DNA from: Pyrus communis
Lineage: Eukaryota; Streptophyta; Magnoliopsida; Rosales; Rosaceae
Length of the DNA stretch: 64,000 bases
Assembly: GCF_963583255.1 (NCBI RefSeq)
Contig: NC_084807.1
Coordinates: 28,160,381-28,224,380 of the forward strand
Direction of reading: 5' to 3'
Part shown: piece by piece, positions 36,132-48,992 of the stretch
Layout of the letters: every line of letters starts with the position of its first letter
Numbering within the stretch: position 1 is the stretch's first letter
Made by a program: the position numbers and the translations under genes
Notes under the pieces: model-generated
Database searches by the model: none
Told to the model about the DNA's origin: nothing
Seen by the model: only the letters and a program-made list of their open reading frames with translations

Positions 36132-38281
36132 TAAATTGTCAAAATAATATATAGACCAATAATGCATATCACACTTAAAATTACAACTTAAGTAAACATG
36201 GATAAATTAGGCCATTAAACATAAGCTCGTGATATCTGACTAGTTAATTGCTTTGACATAATTTCTTCAACTTGTATTTTTCCTATGATTAAGATAAACA
36301 AACAGTCTATGAGTTAATTAATTCTATAAATCCCAATAGAAGAGTTAGAATTTGCTTTGTATTTAATCCCCAACCTAATCAATCATTTCAAAAAATAGCA
36401 GTATCGGTATTATGTCTTTCCCAGAAGAAGAAGTTAAAATATGGAAAGCTTCAGACTCTAGTTGGAGGACCATGGTCGAACTACTAATTAAGTCACTCTT
36501 CTTCTTTAGTCTTTTCCTTCAAAAACAAATTCGGAGCTGGATCATTCATATGTATTTAAAGCATTAATGCAGTTAATTCTAATAAGCATATATGAAAATA
36601 TCACTTACGAGATCACTTATTACCAAATGAAATAATAATGCGTTATTATATATTGGATGAAATAGTCGGTTATTCATATAATTCTATTAAAAATGATCTG
36701 CTAGGGAATTCATCACAAAAGTCTACTCTTTAATTAGAATGCCGAAAAGACAACATAAGCATTTCAGACTCATCATGACCGCCATCGTCTCAAATATATC
36801 CAATCATGTTAAAACAAAATGTATTCATTCTTATAGGTTTCTAAAATATTGGACATATAGTTTACTTTGTGTTGTTGAATAATGTAAAAACTCTTTAAAA
36901 CTATCAATTATAATTAAGTAGTTTCGCTTCCAATTTCAAACGATTGAAATAATTTGTAGTAAACTCCGATGAACCTACTTTTTAAAATCTTGACATGATA
37001 TCAGAACTGAATCCAACTCGACGGTTGCAGTTGTGAATATAGACTGTTGGTGAGTCATCCTAGTAAAGGCGAAGGTGGAAAATGACTTTTCATGTAGTTA
37101 CAATAAACACAGAGTGAGAGGTTCAGAGAAGTTCCACACTTCGACACTTCAGAGAAGTCCTAGAAATGTGTTCCATATTTCATATCAATTCATCATCTCA
37201 TGCATGCATGTGACTTTGTGGTACTACAACTATAAGGCGATGATCGTTAACATATGTCATCAGATTTTACGTGCAGGCGTGCTACGCGTGACAAGTCGAT
37301 CCTCATGCTTTTGCCTGCCTACAAATGGTGCTCTATTGGACCGCCACCACCTCCTAATTTTTGAGAAATTTTAACTTACGCATGTATCAGCAGCAATTAT
37401 TTCAACTTATGTGTGTTGTAATATGAATAGACGATAAAATTGATACGTTTCTATTAAAAAAATTATTAATAAAAAATAAATACGATAATAATCAAAATAA
37501 ATTAGAACCACCATATTTAACTTAAATAATACTATTGTTTATAATAATAAACACCACATGACGGTATCATGGTTAACGAAAAAAATCGTTCCATTTTTCA
37601 CTTGTAACAATGCTTCAAAACCGCGTATTTTCAAACGCAAGCTGATGCTATGTAAAACAAACTACTCCATCATCAAAATCGGCAAATTTCAACTATTTAT
37701 TTATTTTCTTCTTCATATATATATGTTCATGTAAGCTATAAGCAAACCTGAAACTCTCTGTGACTGTGAGGGCCTAACAAACCAATCAGTTTCTGCCATA
37801 TAAAAACATTTGCATCGCTGGAGCTATGAGTCTAGACAGGTCACCTGTAACATATTTTTATATTAATTTTTGTATGAAGTTGTAAACGGAAACAAACGAA
37901 GTCGGCCTTTTTGTTTGATTCACCGTTTTGGAGTCAATGTCCGATGTTCAATAACTAACGTTCAAGCCATGCAATCCATAATACACCCCTTAATTATCCT
38001 TTCCATACCTGATTTTGTTCATTCAAAACCCTAAAACTATTTCTGCCATATATTTCCAATCGCATTACTTATCATCTCTCTCAAACTCCGCATTTGCATT
38101 ACCTTGTTACGAGGTACGCGGCACTTATGTAACATGTGCAGCATTACAAGTGAAGTTTGTAGTTGTAATGGTAGAATACTGACTTCACACTAAAGACTGA
38201 AGTTCGATCATTGTCATCAACATTCTTAAACTGCGGTCGTAGACCAATTAAACAAGGTCAAATTCCTCAAGTAAGGCCGTC

Positions 38282-38551
38282 GTTCATGTCTTCATTATTG
38301 CAGGCAAGAGTATCGTCGAAATAACGTGTTTTTGAGCTAGTAATCAATTAAAATCGAGTTCCTTAATCCTTGAAGTTTTTGTTACTTGCATGGGTATTGA
38401 CGGTAATGATAACGATGTTCATGTCTTCGTTATTGTAGGCAAGAGTATCATCGAAATAACGTGTTTTTGAGCTAGTAGTCAATTAAAATCGAGTTCCTTA
38501 GTCCTTGGAATTTTTTTTATTTGCATGGGTATTGACGGTAATGATAACGAT
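38282..38551 (+). repeat. Two-copy 135-bp tandem duplication
   Basis: Copies 38282-38416 and 38417-38551 are about 92-95% identical by eye (shared GAAATAACGTGTTTTTGAGC and GGGTATTGACGGTAATGATA). Non-coding. The few differences indicate a fairly recent event. Confidence 0.9.
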
Positions 38552-39812
38552 GTTATTACAACGACAACTACGTGTACTTATATTACCCACATTCCTTAAA
38601 CATATATGTAGAGGACAATTTAGCCAACCTACTTGCTAAATGTCGTACTATGATTACATATGACGATATAAACTATGTACAATCTGCAATTACGATATAC
38701 ACTTAAGAAAAATCAGGCCGGGTGAATGAACAAACCGTTTGACAATTCACAATTAACCCTAAACCCTAATTTTGAGAGGCCGAGTCAACTATTTTCTTTT
38801 TTATAGAATTTCATTAAAGTTAAAGTCAAATAGAAATGTTTACATTTATTGATAGAATATTAAACATAAATTTAGGAAAATTAACCCCATTTGAGTTTGC
38901 CCCCAATTCTACTTACAAACCAAGCCATTGAATCAGCCGCCCTATTGCAACGCCAGTCAACTATTTTCTATACTTAAAAGTTTCAAAATCAAACAAATTT
39001 TGATACGAGCAAACAATTTTGCAGGTTGTCTAGTAACTTGTTGACTTTGTGTTATATTTAAGGTGCAATAGGATTCAACTCGCATCACATTGATGATAAA
39101 TCACCAAATAATCTTCAGTAAATGAGCAAATCCCTCGTTTTCAAATTCCTATCTTGTCTTCCAAAACTTTGGTAACTTGAGAGGACGTTTGACTAATTAT
39201 TAGCCAATATCTTACTATAATTATATATGATTGAACAAATTTTGACTAATTTTTCATTCCTGTAGGATGATATATTATAATTGGAAAATTTTCATTTCTT
39301 AAGCATCGTTTGTGTCAAGTAATTAATGGACAAATTGACTCATAAAACAAATTAAAGGCCCAAATTGTAACCGAGATTTGTGACATGATTTCCATTTGAG
39401 TGCATTTTTTTAAATTTTATTTTTCTTTTCTTTTTGGCTTTATGTGATAATTCCAGGCTACTAATTAATTATGTAATTGTAAAACTGACTCATAAAATTG
39501 ACACTGGATATTAGTATTGGGATTATTGATGTAATTAAAAAAATTACCGTTTATTTAATTAAATTGTTTCTTGAAAGCAAATAAATTTTTATTATGGAAA
39601 TTATTTAATGCCAATAATTTTTTCCACAAAAAAAATCAAACGACCATTACTATGACGACCCCACTTGAAGTTAACGGAAAACTTGATGCCAAACAGTGCG
39701 TAATGACGTTCTAAGATTTATATAGCTAATCTCACTTAGTGGGGCTTGGTTGCTGTTAAGGAGACACTTCAAAATAAAACTCTCCCCCGAACTCCCAGCC
39801 ATCTCACATTTT

Positions 39813-39945
39813 AATGTTGATTTTTGTATAAATATTTAAAATATTATATTAACAATATGAGATAATAAAAAATTCATATAGAACGACATTTTGAGAAAAT
39901 TCTAATAAAAATTTCATATAGAACGACATTTTGAGAAAATTCCTT
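39813..39945. repeat. MITE-like sequence with internal 40-bp duplication
   Basis: TTCATATAGAACGACATTTT and following bases occur at 39873-39901 and again 40 bases later. The upstream part (GTTGATTTTTGTATAAATAT, AAAATATTATATTAACAATA) resembles the core of the 29-kb MITEs. Confidence 0.5.
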
Positions 39946-40147
39946 TGCATTTTTCAAATCAGAATTATAATTGCCAGGTAAATCACAAGTGGACTTCGTG
40001 ATGAGTGACGTGTACGGGGAAAATCCCTAAAGGCTTGGCTGCCAAGAAATTGTTCCTTTTTTGGGGGTGGTGTAAATATATTTTTTTAAGATTTTTTAAT
40101 ATTTATTTTCCACAAGAAATGGTTGCCTAGAAATTTAGGGATATACT

Positions 40148-40276
40148 AACCACACACTTTATTTTACTTCTCAAACATCCATTGATTATTTATATTCGTT
40201 GATCTTCTTCAATTTATTTGATCCGAAGGTTAAAAATTAAAAAAATGTGTGAGAAGTAAAATAAGGTGCGTGAAGA
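40148..40276. mobile_element. Inverted-repeat MITE, copy 1
   Basis: ACCACACACTTTATTTTACT on the left is mirrored by AAGTAAAATAAGGTGCGTGA on the right. Related to the better-preserved element 40 bases downstream by the shared TTTTACTTCTCA arm sequence. Confidence 0.6.
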
Positions 40277-40315
40277 TCGGGAAGGTGAGAATATCTGGGT
40301 AAAACCAAAAAAATA

Positions 40316-40463
40316 GGAATATGATATCCACACATCCTTTTTTACTTCTCATACACCCTTCTAATTTTCGGTCATCCGATCGGATGGATTGAAAATTATC
40401 AACGGATAGAAATTAACTAAGGGTGTATGAGAAGTAAAATGTGATGTGTGGATACCACATTCC
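40316..40463. mobile_element. 148-bp MITE with perfect 8-bp target duplication
   Basis: Left end GGAATATGATATCCACACAT, inverted right end GGAATGTGGTATCCACACAT. Arms of about 45 bases. AAAAAATA is duplicated on both sides (40308-40315 and 40464-40471). It lies about 1.1 kb upstream of the CRF start codon. Confidence 0.85.
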
Positions 40464-41101
40464 AAAAAATAGGGCAGAAAATACCCACAGACATACAAAC
40501 ACCCGCCACGTTACTCCCAGCTGTTAAAAAGTAAATTCCATAAAAAATACAGGTTACAATTAGAAGAAACAAAAACTCAAATGGCCACCGGCATTTGGCA
40601 AATGACGATTACGCCCTCGGTTCTCACCTTATTTACCCACTTGCAGAAGAGAGCGAGTGAGTAAATCAACCAATTGGCCAGCGTGAGCGGTCAAATTGTT
40701 TGACCGGCGAATGGAGCAGGGCCGGGTATCTTGGGCCTCACGTGACAGGCCTCACGAAATTCAAGACAAAAACAAACGAAACGAAACGATATTTTGCTGT
40801 GTCAGCAGCGTGTGATGTTCGCTCAATGCGCGCGAACTCTCCCCGGGCCCACACTGTCCACGTGGAAGAGTCTCAATGCGTTCTCGGGATGCGGCGTTGC
40901 GTATTTGGTATCTCTCTCTCTCGCATCCTCCACGGTTTGCCTACAGAATACAAAAACAAAATTACCCGATATTTTCCCCATATTTAAAATAAATAATTAA
41001 AAAAATGGAATTTTTACGAAGTACTAAAAATTAGGAGGAAAATTTAAATGAAAAATAAATAAATTTTGAGGGAGGATTTTCTAAATTTGGTTGTTGAATC
41101 C

Positions 41102-41108
41102 TATATAA
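41102..41108 (+). promoter_or_regulatory. Probable TATA box of the CRF gene
   Basis: TATATAA in CCTATATAACTGCG, followed by a pyrimidine-rich leader of about 400 bases (CTCTCTCTCTAC near 41236) before the ATG at 41547. Confidence 0.55.
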
Positions 41109-41546
41109 CTGCGATTTCAGTGTTGGGTTTTCAACCCTTTCTCTTTTGCTTCGTCTTCACTCAAATTTTCTCAGTCCTCTCGCCACAACGCCACACTCCC
41201 TCTCAAGTCTCGAGCTTTCCGTACACTCTTCCACCTCTCTCTCTCTACAAATCTCCTTCCGTTTCTCTCTCTGAAGTACTTGCTAGATTTCTCGGTCCTG
41301 GATTTTGATCATATTTTTCTCAAAATTTCACCCAAAATTGCAAATACTGGAAGGAAAAGACTGAACGGTCAATCTCCTTCTTACCATTTTTGCTGGTTTT
41401 TTGCTGTATTTGAAGGTCTTTTGTGTTTGTGTTTTTGATCTGCTCATCTCGCCTGTTCTCCATTGGGTCTTTGATTTTTTTGCATTCGATGCGAATTTAG
41501 AGAAGTCGAAGAACCCAAAAGAGAATTACGGATTTTGGATACAAAA

Positions 41547-42608
41547 ATGGAGTCGAGTATTCTGTGTCCAATCAAATACTCAGAGCACAGAAGCACGACA
41601 AAGAAACTGATGAAACCTCGGAAGAAGGCGGCATCCGAGTCCGCTTCCACGGTCACGCGGAGAATCGTACGGATATCTGTGACCGATCCGGACGCCACGG
41701 ACTCCTCCAGCGACGAAGAGGAGGAGTTTTTCGGGCGGCAGAGAGTGAAGCACTACATCAACGAAATCAACATCGAGACCGACTTCAGGAACAGCCTTGT
41801 CATCAACAACGCCCGCAAACGGCCGGCGGCTGAGATTCCAGTGAATCGGCGGCCGATGAAGAACGCGGTTTCGCCGACCAACGGCGGAAAGAAGTACCGC
41901 GGTGTAAGGCAACGCCCTTGGGGGAAGTGGGCGGCCGAAATTAGAGATCCTGCTAGACGTCAACGGCTGTGGTTGGGGACCTTCGACACGGCAGAGGAAG
42001 CCGCCATGGTGTACGATAATGCCGCCATTAAGCTCCGCGGTCCTGATGCTTTGACTAATTTCGTTGCTCCGCCGCAGAAGGAAGAGGAAAAACCAGAGCC
42101 ACCGGTCATTGAGCCTATCGAGGTGGAGACTAACGAAACGACGTCGGCTTCTGGTTACGATTCCGGGTCGGAGTCTCACAATCTGGCATCTCCAACCTCC
42201 GTCCTCCACTTCAGAAGCCAACCCATCATTGAAGAAGCTGACAAGCCCCAAAAATTTCAGGTGTCCAACCGAGTCGATGAGGACGAAGACGAAACCAAAA
42301 CCGGTACGAACATTTTATCCGACGATTTGTCATATTTCGGTAACTATTTGCCTCTGGACTTGCCGTACTTCGACGACGCATTCAGTTTCCCAGCTCCGGA
42401 GTCGCCGCTGTTCGATTCGCCTCTGTTTTTCGACGACGGCCCCGCCGCGGCAGCCTCTCTTCCGGATTGTTTTATGAAGGACGATTTCAGCGAGTTGTTC
42501 CGAGACACGTACGACACGTCGTTGTCCCATACGACGTCGCCTATGTTCCAAGGGGATGACTACTTTCAAGACATTTTGTTTGGTTCCGACCCTCTTGTGG
42601 TCCTCTGA
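41547..42608 (+). CDS. CRF: Cytokinin response factor (AP2/ERF group VI), CRF1-4 class
   Basis: Nuclear transcription factor of the two-component cytokinin output branch. Single exon, 353 aa. The N-terminal CRF domain (about residues 6-75: [49 protein letters not shown]) mediates CRF and phosphotransfer-protein contacts. The AP2 DNA-binding domain is at 117-173 ([50 protein letters not shown]), with residues for GCC-box binding intact. The CRF-specific putative MAPK-site motif SPTSVL is at 215-220, and the acidic C-terminal activation region ends [18 protein letters not shown]. The ATG at 41547 gives the canonical [14 protein letters not shown] start. Neighbour context (UBC10 upstream, PDV1 downstream) points to the CRF3 orthologue. 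It is not separated from CRF4 by sequence alone. Confidence 0.95.
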   Translation: MESSILCPIKYSEHRSTTKKLMKPRKKAASESASTVTRRIVRISVTDPDATDSSSDEEEEFFGRQRVKHYINEINIETDFRNSLVINNARKRPAAEIPVNRRPMKNAVSPTNGGKKYRGVRQRPWGKWAAEIRDPARRQRLWLGTFDTAEEAAMVYDNAAIKLRGPDALTNFVAPPQKEEEKPEPPVIEPIEVETNETTSASGYDSGSESHNLASPTSVLHFRSQPIIEEADKPQKFQVSNRVDEDEDETKTGTNILSDDLSYFGNYLPLDLPYFDDAFSFPAPESPLFDSPLFFDDGPAAAASLPDCFMKDDFSELFRDTYDTSLSHTTSPMFQGDDYFQDILFGSDPLVVL

Positions 42609-42979
42609 GCCACCGCTGACAGAGCCAGAATCACAGTTTAGCCGCCGTTGGCTGGCCGAGATATCGGCCACGATTTTTGTTTCGGACGCTTTTTATTTAT
42701 TTATTTATTTTGCTGTGTTAGTGTTTAGTAGTCAATTATTCCGTTAAAAAGTTGACGGAGAGTTTAGTTGATAAGTGGGGAGTTTTGTTCGGAGTGTATA
42801 ATTATTATGTATTAATTTTGGCGGATCAATGAGAATTTAGATATAATAAAGTTATATATATTTTTGAAAAGATAACGATCGATCGTGCGTCAAATTGTTA
42901 ATTGTATAAGCATAATTGTTTTTAATTATATGTTGTCTTTTAAGCGAAAATGATCTATTGTCATAACTCCTCGTTTTGT

Positions 42980-43352
42980 TCTATGAGATTTGAAATCAAT
43001 AGAATTGATCATTGACTTTGTCACAATCAATTATTTTGCTCTTTAATATTTGAAATCAATGAAAAATGAGAAGTTATGTTAATTTTAGAGATAGTGAGCA
43101 GTTAATTAATTACTGAGCTCTCCATCGTGGCATTCCTTTTGCTCAAACAAGTTGATGCTCTTTCATATTTGAAATCAATAGAATTGGTTATTTGTCCACG
43201 TGCAAAGCAAGTTGATGCTATTTCATATTTGAAAATAATAGAATTGGTCTGCGCGTGCAAAGTGAAAAATTATGTTAATTTTAAGAACAAAATGAGTAGT
43301 TAATTAATTACGGATCTCACCCACCGTGGCATTCTTTTTGCTCAAACGAGTT
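42980..43352 (+). repeat. Local duplication downstream of CRF
   Basis: A block with TTATGTTAATTTTA, AGTTAATTAATTAC and CCGTGGCATTC, then TTTTGCTCAAAC, occurs at about 43061-43156 and again at about 43264-43352. ATATTTGAAATCAATAGAAT-like units recur near 42987, 43049, 43166 and 43222. Non-coding. Confidence 0.75.
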
Positions 43353-43849
43353 GACTCGGAGTGTGACTGTAGTACCGCGATTTGCGGTTGTGGCCGGTTG
43401 GATTGGGTCCAAATAGCAAATAGTTGTGTGAAATGTGCGGCCTCCGATTTTGTTGCTTTTGTTTTCTTGGTCAAGATTTATATGTCACACGTTCACATAA
43501 ACTAAAATTTGTTTCCTTTCTAGCCACTTTTGCTATGTCATATTGCCGGCCTCAAAATACACACGCGTTCAAAGGTGGTCGACTTTGCACCATTTTGTTC
43601 ATCACTGTTTTGATAGAGCTACCAAAGTTACTTGTAAATTGCACCGTTATTTGGGAGGTGACGGAAAATAGTCTTCGTAACACTTTTTAAAACAGTAAAA
43701 GTAACGACGAATAAAGGGATTCCAATGAGAGGTGAGTTGTTATGAGACATGACAAAAAATAGTCTTCGTAACATTTTTCAAAAAGAATATTTGGTGTTTT
43801 ATGGTGAATGCAATGATAGGTTTAGAAAATATGATTCTGAGACGGAGAG

Positions 43850-44025
43850 TCATGACAAAAGGGGGTAAATAAAGACTTGTAAAGGTTGGAAAGAGATGTT
43901 AAAAAAAATATTGAGTACTTGGAGCTAACGGAAGACATGACGCAAAATTAAAGGCAATGGCTTCAAGAATTTATACAACCGACCTCGCTTAGTAGGATTA
44001 AACTTGATTGTTGTTGTTGCAATGA
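43850..44025 (+). mobile_element. 3' end of an RTE-type LINE, decayed
   Basis: The terminal pattern ACCGACCTCGCTTAGTAGGA followed by TTGATTGTTGTTGTTG matches the 3' end of plant RTE LINEs, which close the RT ORF near a Pro-Thr motif and end in TTG repeats. The upstream sequence is a decayed RT C-terminus with stops (GKRC-KKYLSTWS). No reverse transcriptase core is present. Confidence 0.6.
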
Positions 44026-45113
44026 CATTTAATGAGATTCAACTCAGAATTGAATTATTATTTAAGTATTGATTAACGTGATTAACGTGTTTATTTCTTA
44101 TTGATGACATAATATTTGATTTAAAAATATAATCTCTAGCATTATCTTTCGAAGAATATGCGTAAGGGGCTCTTAAAAAGAATATTAAATTTAGTCATTG
44201 GAAGGTCTTTAGAGAACATAAATACCCTGCAGAAACTGGTACTTGTTTTGCTTGAGTATTACTCAATAAATTGGAGTTAGCAAATGGAATTAAGGAAAAA
44301 ACAAGGGGAACTTGCCCACATGATTATGTCTCAAATCATCAGTTGATATTTCCATCTTGATTAATCATACACTGGGAAAGACCCAACTGAAGCAGAAAAA
44401 CTTGTCATAGTCATATCTTAAACTTGATTAATGAATCTGTACTTTTTAGTTGTTACATGATTTTTGTTTTTTTTTTTTCACTACAACCGACATTCAACAG
44501 TAACCTATACTAAATGGTGCGAGAGAGTTTACTCCGAAACATAATAAGTTGAACAGAAAAAACCCTAGTTAAGCACTCCACCACTTATAATTTTCACATA
44601 ATAATTTACAACAAATATGATAATTAAAAAGGAAAACAAATATAATAATCAAATAAAGTCAGAGTCAAAGAGTTACTGTCCCGCAATAATTATAATTTGT
44701 TTGTACTCATGATAATTAATTTGGTAATGTATGATTTTTATTTTAAGTAAACTTATAATCTTCGAAATATGACATTTTAAATTAAATTTTGGAGGCTCCT
44801 TAAACGAAAAACAAAAACAAGGCCAACTTAACAAAATTTATGCATCATACAATGCGAAACTGCATAATTGGCATCGTTTAATTACTTTTCTTCTTCTTTT
44901 TTCCCAAACAAAAAGGTAAACATGCATATATATAATTCGATTTGAGTTGACCATTGCCCCAGTTCACCATTATTCCAAGGGCTCCAGCTCCATGATATAC
45001 AAGATAGCATCAATGTAAAGGTCGAAAAGGCAATGAAGATCGAGGGGTCCTTTTAAGCTGGTTGCCGGTTGGTAACAAAAATGAATGAATTGTGTTCTAT
45101 TTAATTTGTAAAA

Positions 45114-45460
45114 GTCTTTTTAGCCAAAATAGTTATTGAGATTTGCATAATTCATCATTTTGATTCCTGAGATTTGCATAATTCATCATTTTGTTCATCA
45201 TCAATCATTTTGATCATTCCTTAAAAATTTTCCATTAAATAAAGATAAAATGACAAAAACACCCTCAATATTTATCAAATAATTTTGACTCATTGTTTAT
45301 TAAATTGAGGTTATTTGTATCATTTGGTCCTTAATTTTTCAAGGAATGACCAAAATAATTGATAATGGACAAACTTAGGAACCACTTCTATTGATTTCAA
45401 ATCTCAGAGACCAAAGTGATGAGTTATGCAAATCTCAAGAACCATTTTGGCTAAAAAGCC
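45114..45460. mobile_element. 347-bp Mutator-like MITE with perfect 9-bp target duplication
   Basis: Left end GTCTTTTTAGCCAAAAT, inverted right end GGCTTTTTAGCCAAAAT. TTTGTAAAA is duplicated on both sides (45105-45113 and 45461-45469). Arms extend about 110-130 bases (shared GAGATTTGCATAA, AATCAATAG). The left arm contains an internal duplication of GAGATTTGCATAATTCATCA. No coding capacity. Confidence 0.9.
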
Positions 45461-48400
45461 TTTGTAAAAATATATAAATATTGCATTCAGTTTTTGTTTG
45501 TGACAAATGAAATGGAATCTTTAATCCTTAGACTTAGATTATTAGGATCCGAAGAAGATCCAGTTCCACATGAAATTGCTGCGAAAAGCCTATAATATGC
45601 GTCATGCTGCGTTAGGTCATGCAAAAATATGGCGCGTTATGTTTCCGTCTCTTATTTCACACACAATTGTGGTCTCTCCTAGACCTTATCACTATGGATT
45701 TACCTAAAAACTATTGGTTTCGGATCATTGTAACGCATTGGAGTGTGACTCGACAAGAATATTTCAATAATTTCTCAATTTAAGCGCCCTTTATATGTAT
45801 ATATATTGTACTTATGAAACCGAACGACCGCTTCATCATATTGCAGTATGTATTGAAACTGTTCTGGAATATTACAAACATATATTTCTTTTAAGATACA
45901 ATTTTAAAGGGCAAGTTGCTTTCAATTTTAAAATAAATTATTTGTACAGTGATGACTTCCACTGAATATTAACGGGGCATAGAAAAAAATCTCTTCAGAT
46001 CATGAATTTCCTTATTGGCGGAATTCACATTCAACATATTAATAAATTGATAAAAATGTTAAGGGTGATATTGTACCAGGTAATTAACTCACCTACTGTA
46101 ATTACCTCTAACAAAAATGCTCAAAACAAAAGGGGGATTTTCCAAATTTTACCATTGCATGAAAAGTATGTAATAATTATATGATAAACCATAGTGAATT
46201 TGCGATACATATACAATTAAAAATAAAAATTGTTAACTTTCAGCTTCCTCTCTGGAGATTTTTACAGAAAAGAGAGCAAGATTGTCACATGTTAAATGTG
46301 ATTTTTTTTTCACTTTTCTAATATATTATGTCATGCTTGCATGTCACCTGGAATCTTTAGAGCATTTTCACCCATTTTAGTGAATTTGAGTTTAGGAATG
46401 GACTTAAGGCAGTAATTCACTTAATAGTAAATTGCCATGGCTATTACTATATTCTCCACCCATTATATTCTCCACCCATTGTGAATAGTAACGGACATGG
46501 TTTTACTATTCAGAAAGATTTGTTTATTTATAGTGTATAGTTCAATTATAGTAATTATTGAACATATGAGATTAATTTAGAATAGGTGACTATGATTATG
46601 TCACGTGTTCATGTTTATAAAAACTTTGTTTAGATTTTAATAAATGAATTGTGCTACATCTTAAAAACTTAATAAGATATACGTAATAATTACATGTAAA
46701 TGTTGAATTTTTTTTAAGTATTTTGCCTAAAATTTTTTTGAATTTTTTAGAAGTTATTATTACAGAAAATAATAAGAATCATTGGATTAAAATGAGAATT
46801 TGAAATCGAGGTCTTAGATTTGGCCACGTGTCGAGTACATTTGAAATAGCTGTTGTGGTGGGCCCTAGGCGACAAAATCTTTGTCGCCCCACTCTTCCAG
46901 CTGGGTGCGTGTACTAATAACACATTGCGTGTGCCTGGTGCAAAAAAAATAAAAAATAAAAGGCCATGCTGACGTTAATGCCATGGATTTAGATACGGAC
47001 TCAAAATCGACATGGTTGGCGGCTGGTGACCTAAAAATGAGTGGATGTGTGTTTTGGGATAGATTTGAAATCTAACCATGTCAATTTAACATGAATAGAA
47101 ATGCTTTTAAGATCTCAATAAACGTACCCGGATCTTTCGAGGACCAATTTCTGGACAATATATAGCTAAACAAATTAAAGCTATTTATGCCCTTGGCCAA
47201 AGGGGATTCAGTTTTTTGCTGCATAATTTAGTGAAATACTCAATAATAGACTGTCAAAGCACACAAAATTGAAAGTAAAGAAACAGCCATTATTTGCCGC
47301 TGCATTTTCACCTAATATCAATTGAATGAGAAAAAAAAAAAATCTAGAGCGCATAATATCAATTGAAGATGATGATACTGTGTATTAAGACACGAAAGTG
47401 ATGAACAGTTTAAAGATGATCGTGTATATTTTGGTTTAAGAGATTCTACTTTACACCGTGTAAAACATGGTGTTTAGTTCCTACAATTTGAGTAATCATA
47501 CATTTTTTGCAACCATAATTTAGAGAAATTTTTTGTATGTATCAAAAACACGGTAACGTAGTATTAACATTTAACGCGTCATAACTTTAAGCTAATTTTC
47601 CATTGCTCAAATCATTAGCGAGTCTGTTAAATTCTCATGATATTATATTTTTAAAGATAGTATGTGGATCAAATAGATTATCTTAAAAATATATTTCTGT
47701 AACGGGATAAGATGCATACACACACTAAAGTTATGTCACTGTAATGGAACTAACTTCTAACCACATTATTAGGTATCAAACACATCCAACCAAGTGCAAA
47801 AACTACCAAGCTTAAAGCTAAATGGTTAGATTAATAAAGTATAAGTATCACCAATTGTATTCCAAATATAGATCATAAACTATATAGTGTGCACAGAGGT
47901 GGACTGGTGATGCAAGTCCTGGTGTGTAACACAAGAAGATCTCGATATTTTAAAAATGGCATATTATTTATATAATGTGGGAGGGGGGCATGGGTACACA
48001 ATAAATCAAACCACGCACTACTACCTCAAATTCTCAATCATCACAGGATGATTGCAAACAATTGTGTTTGAAAATGTGAAAATATTATCCTTCTGCATAA
48101 GTGTGTGAAATTTGCTTAGTTTCTGTGTCAGTTTCATGATGTTCATTTTTCACGTGAGAAGCTGCTGCATCTGGTTTCTTAAATCGATTACTTTACTACT
48201 GTATATATGTTTGAACAAAGCTAGGTTTACAAACTATGTGCAGGTCACACTGGCAAAGTGGCATCATGCAAGTTGGTGAAGATGGTAATAATCCCCGCTT
48301 GCTGCCGACAACTTTAACCAAAACATGTAACAAAAACTGACACTATTAGGTTTGTAATTTAAAAGGTTCCAACAACTTTTTTCACTACTCACTTAATTCC

Positions 48401-48579
48401 GAATTGTGCCCGCAACGGCCATAACATTTTTTATAATTACGGGTAGTTGCCAAAACAGTAAAGTAGAAATTAGATCTTTCTGTATATATGTATATGTGAT
48501 TAAATAGTTACATTAATGAGGGCAGTCCATGCAGAGTATTATGCATGTCACTACTAGCTAGCACAATTGTTTTGGATAT

Positions 48580-48992
48580 GAACAATACTTGGTTACTCAA
48601 AAATGAGTAGAAACTCCTATTAAAAACTCTTAATGTTTTAATCATAGAGCTTTGTGTTTATGATCAGAACAGTTCATACTATGAATCATAATGTAAAGAT
48701 CTTCTCTGGAAAAAAATAAATTAAAACTAAGATCGTTTAGTCAATCTATTGTAGCAAATAAAATAGACGGCCCGTAATGCTTTTACCAATATCATTCATT
48801 TGTTTTTAAACAGTTTGATGACTAAACGACCTTAGTTTTAATTGATTTTTTTGCAGAGATGATCTTTATAGAGTGATTTATAATATCAACGGTTCTGATT
48901 ATAAACACGAAGTTCTATAAATTGACAACGACCAATTTTGAAAAGTTTTAAATAGGAGTTCCTACTCGTTTTTTAGTAGCCAAGTATTATTC
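48580..48992. mobile_element. 413-bp Mutator-like MITE with perfect 9-bp target duplication
   Basis: Left end GAACAATACTTGGTTACT, inverted right end GAATAATACTTGGCTACT. TTTGGATAT is duplicated at 48571-48579 and 48993-49001. Arms of roughly 190 bases include TAGAAACTCCTATT and AAACTAAGATCGTTTAGTCA and their inverted partners. Well preserved overall, so a moderately recent insertion. Confidence 0.9.

Larger units (their letters stand above)
27302..41046. other. 13.7-kb gene-free stretch with scattered repeats
   Basis: No intact gene is found on either strand. All ORFs are below 100 codons and lack domains. Contents recognised: UBC 3'UTR with a poly-A-like run (27431-27446), a Cassandra-like LTR (27.6-27.9 kb), inverted-repeat elements (29.05, 29.5, 36.05, 40.15 and 40.3 kb), a 32-bp tandem repeat (29801-29863), a dispersed repeat (31.3-31.8 kb), a GA microsatellite, a 135-bp tandem duplication (38.3-38.55 kb), and the CRF promoter from about 40.5 kb. 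28000-29000, 30000-31300, 31900-35900 and 36200-38200 show nothing I can name. Confidence 0.6.

Noticed and set aside
41580..42251. 223-codon ORF antisense to CRF
   Set aside because: A shadow frame of the GC-richer CRF coding sequence; no independent features.
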